A DNA stretch of 64,000 nt from Mesorhizobium sp. M7A.F.Ca.US.008.03.1.1 (GCF_003997495.1 NZ_RZRU01000004.1:186001-250000), one strand, 5' to 3'. Shown: positions 1-12,385, counted from the stretch's first letter. Notes: generated by a model not told the origin, from the sequence alone. Made by a program: numbers and translations.

Positions 1-1928
1 CGCGCAATGCCGGCGGCGACTGGTGGCTGACCGATCCTTATTCGTTCGGTCCGGTGCTTGGCCCGATGGACGACTACTACATCGCCCAAGGCTCGCACCT
101 AAGGTTGTTCGACAAGCTCGGCGCCCATGTCATCGATCATGAAGGCGCTTCCGGAGTGCATTTCGCCGTCTGGGCTCCCAATGCGCGGCGCGTCTCGGTG
201 GTCGGCGATTTCAACGAGTGGGACGGTCGCCGGCATACGATGCGTGATCGCCGCGACACCGGCATCTGGGAACTGTTCGTGCCCGACATCGGTGCCGGAC
301 GACCCTACAAATACGAGATCATCGGCCCCGATGGCGTGAGATTGCCGCTGAAGGCCGACCCGTTCGCCTTCAAATCCGAACTGCGTCCGGCCACCGCTTC
401 GGTCGTGGCCGTGCCGCCGGCGCATGAGTGGGGCGACGAGGCGCATCGCAGTTTCTGGCGCAATGCCGATCACCGGCGCGAAGCCATCTCGATCTACGAG
501 GTCCATGCCGGCTCCTGGCAGCTTCACGACGACGGTACCTTCCTGTCATGGGACGAGTTGGCCGACCGGCTGATCCCCTATGTGGTCGAGACCGGTTTCA
601 CCCATATCGAATTCATGCCGATCTCCGAACACCCCTATGACCCGTCCTGGGGCTACCAGACGACCGGCCTCTACGCGCCCTCGGCCCGCTTCGGCGACCC
701 CGACGGCTTTGCTCGTTTCGTCGATGGCGCCCACCGCGCCGGCGTCGGTGTCATCCTCGACTGGGTGCCGGCGCATTTCCCGGTCGACGCGCATGGCCTG
801 GCCAATTTCGACGGCACCGCGCTCTATGAGCATGCCGATCCACGCAAGGGTTTTCATCCCGACTGGAACACCGCGATCTACAATTTCGGCCGCCGCGAGG
901 TGGTTTCGTTCCTCGTCAACAACGCGCTGTTCTGGGCCGAGAAATACCATGTCGACGGTTTGCGCGTCGACGCGGTCGCCTCGATGCTCTACCTCGACTA
1001 TTCGCGCAAGGCCGGCGAATGGATCCCCAACGAGAAGGGCGGCCGCGAGAACCTCGAGGCGGTCAGCTTCCTGCAGAAGATGAACAAGGAGGTCTACGGC
1101 CACCATCCGGGCGTCATGACCGTCGCCGAGGAATCGACCTCATGGCCGAAGGTCTCGGCGCCGGTGCATGAAGGCGGGCTGGGCTTCGGCTTCAAGTGGA
1201 ATATGGGCTTCATGCACGACACGCTGGAGTATTTCTCCAAGGAGCCCATCTTCCGCAAGCACCACCACAACGACCTCACCTTCGGCCTGACCTACGCCTT
1301 CTCGGAAAATTTCGTGCTGCCGCTCTCGCATGACGAGGTCGTGCACGGCAAAGGCACGCTGCTCGGCAAGATGGCGGGCGACGACTGGCAGAAATTCGCG
1401 ACATTGCGCGCCTACTACGCCTTCATGTGGGGGTATCCCGGCAAGAAGCTGCTGTTCATGGGGCAGGAGTTCGCGCAGCGCCGCGAATGGAGCGAGGCGC
1501 GCGCACTCGACTGGAACCTGCTGGAGTTCCGGCCGCATCGCGGCGTCTGGCAGACAGTGCGCGATCTCAACTATCTCTACCGTTCGCGTCCGGCGCTGCA
1601 TGGCCGCGACTGCGAACCGGAGGGGTTCTCCTGGCTGATCGTCGACGACAGCCAGAATTCGGTTTTTGCCTGGCTGCGCAACGCGCCGGGCGGCAGCCCG
1701 GTGGCCGTCATTTCCAATTTCACGCCGGTGCCGCGCGACAATTATCGCGTGCCGTTGCCGACGGCCGGCAAATGGCGCGAAATCATCAACACCGACGCTT
1801 CTGAATATGGCGGTTCCGGCAAGGGCAATGGCGGCATGGTCGAGGCGCGGGCGGAAGAAGGAAGCGTCTCCGCGACGATGCTCTTGCCGCCGCTGTCCAC
1901 GATCATGCTCGAGCTCGTCGCCGACTGA
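1..1928 (+). CDS. glgB: 1,4-alpha-glucan branching enzyme, 5' end outside window
   Basis: Transfers alpha-1,4 chains to alpha-1,6 branch points in cytoplasmic glycogen. The reading frame is open from base 3 and encodes family-typical residues ([10 protein letters not shown]) before the first Met at 54, so the gene starts left of the window. An N-terminal CBM48-like beta domain ([20 protein letters not shown]) precedes the GH13 barrel. Visible catalytic signatures are LRVDAVASM (nucleophile Asp), TVAEEST (acid/base Glu) and [10 protein letters not shown] (third Asp). The beta C-terminal domain is complete and ends at the TGA. It heads the visible glgB-glgC-glgA-pgm-glgX run; the gap to glgC is 52 bp. 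Identity is secure. Confidence 0.97.
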   Translation, partial: RNAGGDWWLTDPYSFGPVLGPMDDYYIAQGSHLRLFDKLGAHVIDHEGASGVHFAVWAPNARRVSVVGDFNEWDGRRHTMRDRRDTGIWELFVPDIGAGRPYKYEIIGPDGVRLPLKADPFAFKSELRPATASVVAVPPAHEWGDEAHRSFWRNADHRREAISIYEVHAGSWQLHDDGTFLSWDELADRLIPYVVETGFTHIEFMPISEHPYDPSWGYQTTGLYAPSARFGDPDGFARFVDGAHRAGVGVILDWVPAHFPVDAHGLANFDGTALYEHADPRKGFHPDWNTAIYNFGRREVVSFLVNNALFWAEKYHVDGLRVDAVASMLYLDYSRKAGEWIPNEKGGRENLEAVSFLQKMNKEVYGHHPGVMTVAEESTSWPKVSAPVHEGGLGFGFKWNMGFMHDTLEYFSKEPIFRKHHHNDLTFGLTYAFSENFVLPLSHDEVVHGKGTLLGKMAGDDWQKFATLRAYYAFMWGYPGKKLLFMGQEFAQRREWSEARALDWNLLEFRPHRGVWQTVRDLNYLYRSRPALHGRDCEPEGFSWLIVDDSQNSVFAWLRNAPGGSPVAVISNFTPVPRDNYRVPLPTAGKWREIINTDASEYGGSGKGNGGMVEARAEEGSVSATMLLPPLSTIMLELVAD

Positions 1929-1980
1929 ACCCATCGACACTGAGTAACATGTCGAGATCGAGTAACTTGGGAGGGTAGAA

Positions 1981-3246
1981 ATGGCAGACTTGAAACGGAC
2001 CCAGCCGCTGGCGCGCGATGCCATGGCCTATGTATTGGCCGGCGGCCGCGGCAGCCGCCTCAGGGAACTGACCGACCGGCGCGCCAAGCCGGCCGTCTAT
2101 TTCGGCGGCAAGACTCGCATCATCGACTTCGCGCTCTCCAACGCGCTTAACTCCGGCATTCGACGCCTCGGCGTCGCCACCCAGTACAAGGCGCACTCGC
2201 TGATCCGCCATCTGCAGCGCGGCTGGAACTTCCTGCGGCCCGAGCGCAACGAGAGTTTCGACATCCTGCCGGCCAGCCAGCGCGTCTCGGAAACGCAGTG
2301 GTATGAGGGCACCGCCGACGCCGTCTATCAGAACATCGACATCATCGAGGCCTATGGGCCCGAATACATGGTCATCCTGGCCGGCGATCACATCTACAAG
2401 ATGGACTACGAGATGATGCTTCGCCAGCACGTCGACGCCAATGCCGATGTCACCGTCGGCTGCCTCGAAGTGCCGCGCATGGAAGCCACCGGCTTCGGCG
2501 TCATGCATGTCGATGGCAAGGACAATATCATCGCCTTCGTCGAAAAGCCCGCCGATCCGCCCGGCATTCCCGACAAGCCAGAGTTTGCCCTGGCCTCGAT
2601 GGGCATCTACGTCTTCAAGACCAAGTTCCTGATGGAGCAGTTGCGCCGCGATGCGGCCGAGCCGGGCTCCAGCCGCGACTTCGGCAAGGACATCATCCCC
2701 TATATCGTCCAGCACGGTAAGGCGATCGCGCACCGCTTCGCCAAATCCTGCGTCCGCTCGACCGCCGAGAACGAGGCCTACTGGCGCGACGTCGGAACGG
2801 TCGACGCCTATTGGGAAGCCAATATCGACCTGACCGATATCACCCCGGAGCTCGACCTCTACGACCGCGACTGGCCGATCTGGACCTATGCCGAATTGAA
2901 GCCGCCGGCAAAGTTCGTGCATGACGAGGACGGCCGCCGCGGTTCGGCCATCTCCTCGCTTGTCTCGGGCGACTGCATCGTCTCGGGGGCTTCGCTGAAA
3001 AAAAGCCTGATCTTCACTGGCGCGCGCATCAATTCCTATTCGACGCTCGAAGAAGTGGTGATGCTGCCCGACGTTCATGTCGGCCGGAACGCAAAGTTGA
3101 AGCGCGTGGTCATCGACCATGGTGTTAGGATACCGGAAGGGCTGGTGGTCGGCGAAGACCCCATTCTCGACGCCAAGCGCTTCCGCGTTTCCGAAAAAGG
3201 CATCTGCCTGGTTACGCAGGACATGATCGACAAGCTGGGGCTCTAA
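1981..3246 (+). CDS. glgC: Glucose-1-phosphate adenylyltransferase
   Basis: Makes ADP-glucose from glucose-1-phosphate and ATP, the committed step of bacterial glycogen synthesis. The 421-residue length is normal. The N-terminus carries the nucleotidyltransferase motif [11 protein letters not shown] followed by [12 protein letters not shown], which holds substrate and effector-binding basic residues; [12 protein letters not shown] and the [10 protein letters not shown] segment are also typical. The C-terminal part is the left-handed beta-helix allosteric domain. The start ATG is preceded by a strong GGGAGG ribosome site at about -12. glgA begins 3 bp after the stop, so the two are cotranscribed. 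Confidence 0.97.
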   Translation: MADLKRTQPLARDAMAYVLAGGRGSRLRELTDRRAKPAVYFGGKTRIIDFALSNALNSGIRRLGVATQYKAHSLIRHLQRGWNFLRPERNESFDILPASQRVSETQWYEGTADAVYQNIDIIEAYGPEYMVILAGDHIYKMDYEMMLRQHVDANADVTVGCLEVPRMEATGFGVMHVDGKDNIIAFVEKPADPPGIPDKPEFALASMGIYVFKTKFLMEQLRRDAAEPGSSRDFGKDIIPYIVQHGKAIAHRFAKSCVRSTAENEAYWRDVGTVDAYWEANIDLTDITPELDLYDRDWPIWTYAELKPPAKFVHDEDGRRGSAISSLVSGDCIVSGASLKKSLIFTGARINSYSTLEEVVMLPDVHVGRNAKLKRVVIDHGVRIPEGLVVGEDPILDAKRFRVSEKGICLVTQDMIDKLGL

Positions 3247-3249
3247 CGC

Positions 3250-4695
3250 ATGCAGGTTCTGTCGGTCACGCCGGAAATTTTCCCACTCATCAAGACCGGT
3301 GGGCTTGCCGACGTGACCGGCGCGTTGCCCATTGCGCTGGCGGCCAAGGGCGTCACCATGCGCACTCTCATTCCCGGGTTTCCGACCGTCATGTCCGCCT
3401 TCAAGAAAAAGCGGGCGGTGCTGCAATATCCCTTGCTACAGGGCGGCAAGGCCTCTGTCCATTCCGTCCAGCTCGCCGGGCTCGAGCTGTTCGTGCTCGA
3501 CGCGCCGCATCTGTTCGACCGTCCGGGCGGCCCTTATGGCAATGCGACCGGCGTTGACTGGCCAGATAATTGGCGGCGCTTCGCAGCACTAAGCCAGGTC
3601 GGCGGCGACATCGCCGGCGGCGCCATCTCAGGCTACCAGCCCGACATCGTCCATGCTCACGACTGGCAATCGGCGATGACGCTGGCCTATATGCGTTACG
3701 GCAAGGCGGTCGGCGTGCCGTCGATGATGACCGTCCACAATCTCGCCTTCCAGGGCCAGTTCGGCGCCGGCATTTTCGGCGAGCTTGGCTTGCCGGCCGC
3801 GGCGATGGCGCTCGACGGCGTCGAATATTATGGCGGCGTCGGCTTCCTCAAGGCGGGCCTGCAGGCCGCCTGGGCGATCACCACGGTGAGCCCGACATAC
3901 GCGCAGGAGATCCGCTCGGCTGAATTCGGCATGGGCCTCGACGGCCTCATCAACATGCGCTCCAGCGATCTCTACGGGATCGTCAACGGTATCGACACCG
4001 GGATCTGGGATCCCGAAACCGACAAGCATCTGGTCTCCCCCTACACGGCCGGGACGCTGAAGGCGCGGGCGCCCAACAGGGCCGCTGTCGAGGAGCGTTT
4101 CAGCCTCGATCGCGACGACAGCCCGATCGTCTGCGTCGTCAGCCGCCTGACCTGGCAAAAGGGCATGGACATACTGGCGCAGGTGATCGACGGCATCGTT
4201 GCCACGGGCTCGCGCCTGGCCATCCTGGGCTCGGGCGACGCCGGTCTCGAAGGTGCGCTGCTTGCCGCCGCCGCCAGACATCGCGGCCGCATCGGCGTCG
4301 TCGTCGGCTACGATGAGGGGCTATCGCACATCATGCAAGGCGGCTGCGACGCCATCGTCATCCCCTCGCGCTTCGAACCGTGCGGGCTGACGCAGCTTTA
4401 CGGCCTGCGCTATGGCTGCGTGCCGGTGGTTGCCCGCACCGGCGGCCTGGCCGATACGGTCATCGATGCCAATGAGGCCGCCGTTTCGGCCGGCGTCGCC
4501 ACCGGCTTCCAGTTCGCGCCCAACAATGGCGGTGCCTTGCTGCACGCCATCCGCCGCCTCGTCGACGCACACGCCAGTCCGGCCGTCTGGGAATCGCTGC
4601 AGCGCCAGGGCATGAAGGCCGACGTGTCGTGGGACAAGAGCGCGGACAAATACGTTGAACTCTATCGCTCGCTGCTTTCGAAAAGGGTTGCCTGA
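3250..4695 (+). CDS. glgA: Glycogen synthase (ADP-glucose type)
   Basis: Elongates alpha-1,4-glucan from ADP-glucose (GT5 family, GT-B fold). The 481-residue protein opens directly with the family start, including the ADP-glucose-binding [13 protein letters not shown] stretch near residue 15. The C-terminal Rossmann domain has the synthase signature [18 protein letters not shown] with the conserved Glu and Cys. It lies 3 bp after glgC and 3 bp before pgm, an arrangement that implies one transcript. Confidence 0.97.
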   Translation: MQVLSVTPEIFPLIKTGGLADVTGALPIALAAKGVTMRTLIPGFPTVMSAFKKKRAVLQYPLLQGGKASVHSVQLAGLELFVLDAPHLFDRPGGPYGNATGVDWPDNWRRFAALSQVGGDIAGGAISGYQPDIVHAHDWQSAMTLAYMRYGKAVGVPSMMTVHNLAFQGQFGAGIFGELGLPAAAMALDGVEYYGGVGFLKAGLQAAWAITTVSPTYAQEIRSAEFGMGLDGLINMRSSDLYGIVNGIDTGIWDPETDKHLVSPYTAGTLKARAPNRAAVEERFSLDRDDSPIVCVVSRLTWQKGMDILAQVIDGIVATGSRLAILGSGDAGLEGALLAAAARHRGRIGVVVGYDEGLSHIMQGGCDAIVIPSRFEPCGLTQLYGLRYGCVPVVARTGGLADTVIDANEAAVSAGVATGFQFAPNNGGALLHAIRRLVDAHASPAVWESLQRQGMKADVSWDKSADKYVELYRSLLSKRVA

Positions 4696-6327
<1,632 letters not shown>

Positions 6328-6342
6328 GAGTGGCTGTGGCTT

Positions 6343-6466
6343 CACCCTCCCCCTTGTGGGGAGGGTCGATCCGCGTAGCGGATCGGGGTGCTCATAAAGC
6401 GCTTTCCCCGCGCCGCCCCCCAGCCCGCTCACTTCGTTCGCGACCCTCCCCACGGGGGGGAGGGTG
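6343..6466. repeat. 124-bp palindromic mosaic repeat between pgm and glgX
   Basis: The element begins CACCCTCCCCC and ends with its exact inverse complement GGGGGAGGGTG. Each end is itself a hairpin (6344-6366 and 6443-6465, arms ACCCTCCCC/GGGGAGGGT-like). Inside lies a perfect GATCCGC-GTA-GCGGATC hairpin at 6368-6384 and a CGCTCACTTCGTTCGCG segment near 6426. Nested palindromes bounded by inverted ends are typical of dispersed non-coding palindromic elements in Rhizobiales. It carries no ORF. Its right end overlaps the ribosome-binding region of glgX. Confidence 0.8.
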
Positions 6467-6478
6467 GAGAACGCGCGC

Positions 6479-8488
6479 ATGACCCCACTCGGTGCCACCA
6501 TCACCAGCGAAGGAATCCGCTTTGCCGTGTGGTCGCAGGCCGCCTGTCGGCTTTGGGTCTCGATCTTCGACGAGCAGGGCAAGCGGGAAATCGAACGGCT
6601 CGAGCTGCAGCCGGAAGGCGAGGGCGTCCATGCGCTGTTCGTCGCGGGCCTTGGCCAGGGCATCCGCTACGGCTTTCGCGCCGATGGCGACTACGCGCCG
6701 GAGCGCGGGCTGTGGTTCGATCCCGCCAAGCTCCTGACCGATCCTTATGCCGTCGAGATCGACAGGTCCTACACCTATGACTGGCGGCTGGCTCAACGCC
6801 GGAGCGAGGGGGCCGATACAGCGCCGCTGATGCCGAAGGCGATTGCCGCTGCGCTGCAGAAGCCGGTGCAGGCTGCGCCGCCGCTATTCCAGCCGGGGGG
6901 CCTGATATACGAAGTGCCGGTGCGCGCTTTCACCATGCTGCATCCGGATGTTCCGGAAAAATTGCGTGGTACCATTGCCGCTCTCGCTCATCCGGTGATT
7001 ATCGAGCACCTGAAAAAACTCGGCGTTGGCGCGGTCGAACTGATGCCGGTGACCGCCTCGATCGACGAGCGGCATTTGCCGCCGCTCGGGCTGCGCAACG
7101 CCTGGGGCTACAATCCCGTGACGTTCATGGCCCTCGATCCGCGCCTGGCGCCGGGCGGCATCATGGAATTGCGAAACACGGTCGCTGTGCTGCGCCAGGC
7201 CGGTATCGGCGTCATCCTCGACCTCGTCTTCAACCACACCGGCGAGAGCGACAGGCTTGGGCCCACGTTGTCGCTGCGCGGCCTCGACAATCAGGCCTAC
7301 TACCGGCACACATCAGACGGCAGGCTGGCCAACGACACCGGCACCGGCAACACGGTCGCTTGCGACCATCCTGTCGCTAGGGAAATGGTCCTCGACACGC
7401 TTCGCCATTTCGTCAGGGATGCCGGCGTCGATGGCTTCCGCTTCGACCTCGCTCCCATTCTGGGGCGGGTCGAGGGCACATTCGATGCCGAGGCGCCGCT
7501 GCTGAGGGCGATGCGCGACGATGCGCTGCTGGCCGATCGCGTGTTGATCGCCGAGCCGTGGGACATCGGTCCGGACGGCTATCAGCTCGGCAATTTCCCG
7601 CCGCCCTTCCTCGAATGGAATGACAAGTATCGCGACGATGTCAGACGCTTCTGGCGCGGCGACGCCGGCATGGTCGGCGCCCTGGCGACCCGGCTCGCCG
7701 GTTCGTCCGATGTGTTTGCCGCGAACAGCCAAGGCGCCAGCCGCACGGTTAATTTCATCGCCGCCCATGATGGCATGACGCTCGCCGATATCGCGCGCTA
7801 CCAGCGCAAGCACAACGAAACCAATGGCGAGCAGAACCGCGACGGCCACAATGAAAACCTGTCCTGGAACAACGGCGTGGAAGGGGATGCAAACGACCCG
7901 GCCGTGTCGGCGGCTCGCCTCAACGATCAGCATGCCTTGCTCGCCACGCTGTTTGCCTCACGCGGCACCATCATGCTGACGGCCGGCGACGAATTCGGCC
8001 GCACCCAGCAGGGCAACAACAACGCCTATGCGCAGGACAACGAGATCACCTGGCTCGACTGGGCCGGCCGCGACCAGGCGCTGAAGCGCTACACGGCGGA
8101 ACTCTCGAGGCTGCGCCGGTCGATGCCGGCGCTTTCCGACACAAGCTTCCTCACTGGCCAGCCACCGGCAGGTTCGGAGATACCGGACGTCGCATGGCTG
8201 ACCGAGACAGGCGCGCCGCTCGATGAACAGAGTTGGCAGGATTCGCAGCGGCACCGCCTGGTCATGATCCTGGCCGCCGAGGACGACCGCCGTCTTGCGG
8301 TGCTTATCAACGGCGATCGCCGGGCCTGCATGTTCACCTTGCCTGAAAGAGACGGATTCTTCTGGGCTCCAGCTACCGAAGCGCCGGATGCGGCGGATAT
8401 CTCGCGGCCAATATCCGGGCGGACGATGATCTTCATGATCGAACGAGCGCAGGCCGGCACAAGGGAGCAGCGCAATGGCGGCGAGTGA
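6479..8488 (+). CDS. glgX: Glycogen debranching enzyme (GH13, GlgX type)
   Basis: Hydrolyses alpha-1,6 branches of phosphorylase-limited glycogen. The N-terminal CBM48-like domain (GIRFAVWSQAACRLWVSIFD) precedes a GH13 barrel with LVFNHTGE, GVDGFRFDLA (nucleophile), VLIAEPWDIG (acid/base Glu) and FIAAHDGMTL. I place the start at the ATG at 6479, because GGTGGAG at 6463-6469 sits at a normal distance upstream; an in-frame GTG at 6464 lies inside the repeat and has no ribosome site. This gives 669 residues. The stop overlaps the next gene by 14 bp. Confidence 0.93.
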   Translation: MTPLGATITSEGIRFAVWSQAACRLWVSIFDEQGKREIERLELQPEGEGVHALFVAGLGQGIRYGFRADGDYAPERGLWFDPAKLLTDPYAVEIDRSYTYDWRLAQRRSEGADTAPLMPKAIAAALQKPVQAAPPLFQPGGLIYEVPVRAFTMLHPDVPEKLRGTIAALAHPVIIEHLKKLGVGAVELMPVTASIDERHLPPLGLRNAWGYNPVTFMALDPRLAPGGIMELRNTVAVLRQAGIGVILDLVFNHTGESDRLGPTLSLRGLDNQAYYRHTSDGRLANDTGTGNTVACDHPVAREMVLDTLRHFVRDAGVDGFRFDLAPILGRVEGTFDAEAPLLRAMRDDALLADRVLIAEPWDIGPDGYQLGNFPPPFLEWNDKYRDDVRRFWRGDAGMVGALATRLAGSSDVFAANSQGASRTVNFIAAHDGMTLADIARYQRKHNETNGEQNRDGHNENLSWNNGVEGDANDPAVSAARLNDQHALLATLFASRGTIMLTAGDEFGRTQQGNNNAYAQDNEITWLDWAGRDQALKRYTAELSRLRRSMPALSDTSFLTGQPPAGSEIPDVAWLTETGAPLDEQSWQDSQRHRLVMILAAEDDRRLAVLINGDRRACMFTLPERDGFFWAPATEAPDAADISRPISGRTMIFMIERAQAGTREQRNGGE

Positions 8489-10097
8489 CAAGACCGGATG
8501 GTGGCGCGGTTGCGTCATCTACCAGATCTATCCGCGCTCCTTCCAGGACACGACCGGCGATGGCAGCGGCGATCTCGCCGGTATCACGTCGAGGCTCGCC
8601 CATGTCGCCTCGCTTGGTGTCGACGCCGTTTGGCTGTCGCCTTTCTTCAAGTCGCCGATGGCCGATATGGGCTACGACGTGTCGGACTACTGCGATGTCG
8701 ATCCGATGTTCGGCACGCTCGAGGATTTCGATGCGCTGGTCGCCGAGGCGCATCGTCTCGGCCTGAAGATCGTCATCGACCAGGTGCTGTCGCATTCATC
8801 CGACAGGCACGACTGGTTCGTCGAAAGCCGCGCCAGCCGCGATAACCCCAAGGCCGACTGGTATGTCTGGGCCGATACCAAGCCCGATGGCGGCGCGCCC
8901 AACAACTGGCTCTCCGTCTTCGGTGGCCCTGCCTGGGAATGGGATTCGACCCGCCGGCAATATTACATGCACAATTTCCTTGCCTCGCAGCCCGATCTGA
9001 ATTTCCACAATCCGGAGGTCCAGGACGCGCTTCTCGACACGGTGCGCTTCTGGCTGGAGCGCGGCGTCGACGGTTTTCGGCTCGATACGGTCAACTACTA
9101 TGTCCACGACCGCTGGCTGCGCAGCAATCCGCCCCTGGCGTCGAGCGTCGCCGGCACCAACGGCGAGACCAACACCTACCTCTACCAGGAGCATCTGTTC
9201 GACAAGACGCAACCGGAAAACCTGGCATTCCTCCGTCGCTTCAGAGCCTTGCTCGATGAGTACGAGGATCGGGCGGCGGTTGGCGAAATCGGCGATGAAG
9301 GCCGCTCGCTGCAGACGCTCGCGGCCTATACCTCAGGCGGCGACAAGCTCCACATGTGCTACACCTTCGACCTGCTCGGTCCGCAGTTCTCGGCCGCGCA
9401 TGTGCGTGGCTGTGTCCAGGCCTTTGAAAGTGCAGTTGCGGACGGCTGGGTCTGCTGGGCGTTCTCCAACCATGACGTGGTGCGCCATGTCAGCCGCTGG
9501 ACAAGGCCTGACAGCGATCCCGATGCGGTCGCAAGATTCTCGATCATGCTGCTCACCTGCCTGCGCGGCTCGATCTGCCTCTATGAGGGCGAGGAGTTGG
9601 GTCTGGAGGAGGCGGAGCTGGGCTATGAGGATCTGCGCGATCCCGTTGGCATCCGCTTCTGGCCGGGCGTCAAGGGCAGGGATGGGTGTCGCACGCCGAT
9701 GGTCTGGGAAGCCGGCGCCGACAACGCGGGCTTCTCCACTGGCAAGCCGTGGCTGCCGATCCCGGCCAGCCATCGCGCCCGCGCGGTCGATGTCCAGAAT
9801 GCCGACACGGCCTCGGTGCTCGCGTCCTATCGGGCTGCGCTGGCCTTGCGCGGGGAGCATGAGGCGCTGGTATCAGGCTCGATCCGCTTTCTCGACGCCG
9901 AGGGTGACCTGCTTGCTTTCATTCGCGAGGGCGGCGGCGAAAGACTGCTCTGTGTCTTCAATTTCGCCGGGGGACCGGCCAGTTGGCCGTTGCCCGGGGA
10001 CATCGGAGCGGTTGCGCAGCTTGATGGCGATGCCGCGGTCGTCGGGGCCGAGCTTTTGCTGCCATCGCTTGGAGTCTTTTTTGGCAGGCTCGACTGA
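8475..10097 (+). CDS. GH13 alpha-glucosidase / oligo-1,6-glucosidase-like
   Basis: Likely hydrolyses short malto- or isomalto-oligosaccharides released during glycogen turnover. The 540-residue protein has all four GH13 regions: VIYQIYPRSFQD at the start, VIDQVLSHSSD, GFRLDTVNYY (nucleophile Asp), AVGEIGDEG (Glu) and FSNHDVVRH (Asp). These match the oligo-1,6-glucosidase/alpha-glucosidase subfamily rather than amylases. Its start is inside the end of glgX with GGGAG upstream, so it is translationally linked to glycogen breakdown. Exact bond specificity cannot be read from the sequence; a trehalose-related role is a weaker alternative. Confidence 0.88.
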   Translation: MAASDKTGWWRGCVIYQIYPRSFQDTTGDGSGDLAGITSRLAHVASLGVDAVWLSPFFKSPMADMGYDVSDYCDVDPMFGTLEDFDALVAEAHRLGLKIVIDQVLSHSSDRHDWFVESRASRDNPKADWYVWADTKPDGGAPNNWLSVFGGPAWEWDSTRRQYYMHNFLASQPDLNFHNPEVQDALLDTVRFWLERGVDGFRLDTVNYYVHDRWLRSNPPLASSVAGTNGETNTYLYQEHLFDKTQPENLAFLRRFRALLDEYEDRAAVGEIGDEGRSLQTLAAYTSGGDKLHMCYTFDLLGPQFSAAHVRGCVQAFESAVADGWVCWAFSNHDVVRHVSRWTRPDSDPDAVARFSIMLLTCLRGSICLYEGEELGLEEAELGYEDLRDPVGIRFWPGVKGRDGCRTPMVWEAGADNAGFSTGKPWLPIPASHRARAVDVQNADTASVLASYRAALALRGEHEALVSGSIRFLDAEGDLLAFIREGGGERLLCVFNFAGGPASWPLPGDIGAVAQLDGDAAVVGAELLLPSLGVFFGRLD

Positions 10098-10108
10098 TAT
10101 CGCGACCG

Positions 10109-11890
10109 TTACTGCACCAGCACGGCACGTCCGCAAACCGCGCCTGTGACCCGTACATCGGCCTCGCCGAGATGCACGCCGAGCGTTTCGAGCAGATTGT
10201 AAAGCAATGTGTCGACTGGTGCGGTCACGGTTTTCAAGAGCGTCGTCACCGCAGGTTTCACTGCGCCGAGCAGGGCGGTTACGTCAAGCCCGAGGATACC
10301 CAGCGCGTTGACGGAGAGCGACAACTTGTCGACCAGTGATGTTGTCAGCGTCTGAGTCAGGTCCCGTGTCGGCGTCGTCTTGATGGTTTTGGCGGCGATC
10401 TCGGTTTTGTTGAAGACCAGGTTGGTCGGGCTGACGTTGGTGATGTCGGCACCCGCCGACCCCTTCACCAGTATTAGCGGGATTTTTAGCAGCAACAGAT
10501 TGAGGCTGACATCCGCTATGTTGGCGTCGGAGAACGACTGCGGGTTGCTGAAATCGGCGAAGGCGGTGGGGCTGTTATCGGCATCGCTGGCGGCAAGGTT
10601 TACCGCGGCGACGCCGGGCTTCGCGGCAATGGTAACCTTCAGGCTGTCGGGGCCGGTCGGGCAGCTGATGTCGGTCAGCTTGGCCTCGGCGTAGGCCACT
10701 TCGACATTCAGCGGCAGCTTGACCGACAGCAGGCTGATACCCCCGCCCAGGTTTGGATTGCCGACGCCGACCGTGACCAGCAGCTTGATGCGCGTTTGCG
10801 CGGTGCGCACTACGGTGCCTGCTTCTCCAACTGCCAGCCATGGCGAGGACTGCGGAGGTTCGCCGATGGCGATGGCGAGCGTGGTCGACAGCACCCCCGG
10901 AATGGTGGCGCCGAGGGCGACGTCGACCTGCTTCGAACCGTTTGCCAGTCCGGCGGCGGCCGTCAGCATTCCCAAGGCGCTCGCGTCGACGCCAAGGCCG
11001 GCCGGCTTTTGGCCGAGGCCCAACTTGCCGACGGAGCCGAGATCGACCAGATGACTGAGCGGAATCTGGACCGTACTGGTCGACTTGGACGCGATCGTCT
11101 GCAGGGCGACCTTGGCCGTGTTGCCAAGCCCGGGCACATTGGCCATGGCCGTGGCGATCTGGCCGACGGTCGCCTTCGATGCCAGCACATCCGAATACGA
11201 CACGCCGGTCAGGTTCAGCTGTGTGGCAAGGCCGTCCACGAAGGAGAGAACGCTCACATCCGCTGAGATCAGCGCGTTGTAGTCCATGACGCTGAGCGAG
11301 ATGTTGCTGCCGAGAAGTCCGCCGAGAAGCGCGTTGAGGATACCGCCATCGAGGCTGGCGAGCCTCGATCCGACCGAGAACGTCGCCTGCGGCGTCATGC
11401 TGGCGGTGGCTTGGGTGCCGATGACGGGAGTGGGGATCAGCGAACTCGCGAAATAGCGGGCAGGGACCTTCTTCAGGGTGACACGGACCGCATTGTAGGG
11501 GGTTATGCTGGCCTGGAAACGCTGGCCCACATTGGCGCCGGATGCCACATATCGCCCGGGCGTGACCGTTACGACGGTTTTGCCGACCGCCGGCTCGATC
11601 GTCTGTCCCGAGCTTTGAACGACAACCCCTGGCATGCCGTTGTCGGTCAGCGTGGTGACAACCGCTGTGTTGACATTGGTCATGTTCGAGGCGGCGGTGA
11701 TCGCCGCCAGGTCCACCATTGCCTGGGCTTCGCGGCGCTCGGTGTAGATCGAGGCTTCGTCGATTGCCACCGCGGCAAGCGCCAGCGCCACCGGCGCGCT
11801 CAATGCTGCCATGACGGTGAAGTTCGCTTTCCTGTCACTCAGCATCAACCGGGCAAGCCGACCGATCTTGTTGCACGCATGCAGCAGCAT
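10109..11890 (-). CDS. TadG-like pilus-associated protein
   Basis: A 593-residue protein with a short cytoplasmic N-terminus, a hydrophobic segment (about residues 24-44) beginning KANFTVMAALSAPVALALA, and then the IDEASIYTERREAQAMVDLAAITAA stretch typical of TadG-family pseudopilin-like proteins. The rest is a long, low-cysteine, Ser/Thr/Leu-rich extracytoplasmic region without a domain I recognise. The ATG follows the stop of the TadE-like gene with no gap. An in-frame ATG 16 codons later (MLSDRKANF) is another possible start. No tad ATPase, secretin or pilin gene is nearby, so its secretion partner is outside the window or it works alone. Confidence 0.75.
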   Translation of the reverse strand: MLLHACNKIGRLARLMLSDRKANFTVMAALSAPVALALAAVAIDEASIYTERREAQAMVDLAAITAASNMTNVNTAVVTTLTDNGMPGVVVQSSGQTIEPAVGKTVVTVTPGRYVASGANVGQRFQASITPYNAVRVTLKKVPARYFASSLIPTPVIGTQATASMTPQATFSVGSRLASLDGGILNALLGGLLGSNISLSVMDYNALISADVSVLSFVDGLATQLNLTGVSYSDVLASKATVGQIATAMANVPGLGNTAKVALQTIASKSTSTVQIPLSHLVDLGSVGKLGLGQKPAGLGVDASALGMLTAAAGLANGSKQVDVALGATIPGVLSTTLAIAIGEPPQSSPWLAVGEAGTVVRTAQTRIKLLVTVGVGNPNLGGGISLLSVKLPLNVEVAYAEAKLTDISCPTGPDSLKVTIAAKPGVAAVNLAASDADNSPTAFADFSNPQSFSDANIADVSLNLLLLKIPLILVKGSAGADITNVSPTNLVFNKTEIAAKTIKTTPTRDLTQTLTTSLVDKLSLSVNALGILGLDVTALLGAVKPAVTTLLKTVTAPVDTLLYNLLETLGVHLGEADVRVTGAVCGRAVLVQ

Positions 11891-12346
11891 TCAGATGCCC
11901 CCGACCCTGATCGTTGACTGGCGCTTGATCGTGGTTCCGGGCATGGCTATGCCCGGGAAAAGGTTCCAGATCGGCAGGTTGCGGGCGTCGTACTGGATGG
12001 CCACCACGAACTGGCTCCCATCGGCCGTGCTGTCGTTGGCCTGGTAGGTCAACTTGCTGACATCCACGAAGGGATATCCACCGGCATTGTTGGTGACGAA
12101 GCTGGCCACGAGCGTCTGGCGCTCGGTCTGGTTCAGCCCGGCAATCGCCGTGCGGGCCGCATCCGCCGCTATCTGCTGGATCGAGTTTGCGGCGCCGAAA
12201 TATATACCGTATGCAACCATTCCGAGTAGCAGAAGGATGAAGATCGGCGAGAGCAAGGCGAATTCAACCGCGGAAGTTCCACGTTCTTCTTGGAATCTTC
12301 GCACCAATTGAGAGATTTTGGGCAATTTACTTGCTCCGTTGCTCAT
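11891..12346 (-). CDS. TadE-like pseudopilin/assembly protein
   Basis: A small protein with the TadE signature: a charged N-terminus (RRFQEERGTSAVEFALLSPIF) with the Gly-Thr-Ser-Ala-Val-Glu-Phe-Ala motif, followed by one hydrophobic helix and a soluble tail. I choose the ATG at 12346 (MSNGASK, 151 aa); an upstream in-frame start at 12385 would add 13 residues. It lies directly upstream of the TadG-like gene (TGA abuts ATG), so both form one operon. In known Tad systems such proteins are minor pseudopilins exported by the Flp/Tad machinery; here the machinery is not visible. Confidence 0.78.
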   Translation of the reverse strand: MSNGASKLPKISQLVRRFQEERGTSAVEFALLSPIFILLLLGMVAYGIYFGAANSIQQIAADAARTAIAGLNQTERQTLVASFVTNNAGGYPFVDVSKLTYQANDSTADGSQFVVAIQYDARNLPIWNLFPGIAMPGTTIKRQSTIRVGGI

Positions 12347-12385
12347 AGCCGCCACGCTTCTGAGATCGAACTGTATAGAAGGCAA

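Noticed and set aside
1140-3426. Two long antisense open frames opposite glgB and glgC
   Set aside because: They lie on the minus strand across well-conserved genes, have no ribosome site or family motifs, and their amino acid composition reflects the GC-rich complement.
6464-6478. GTG start for glgX upstream of the chosen ATG
   Set aside because: It lies within the palindromic repeat and lacks a ribosome site, whereas the ATG at 6479 has one.
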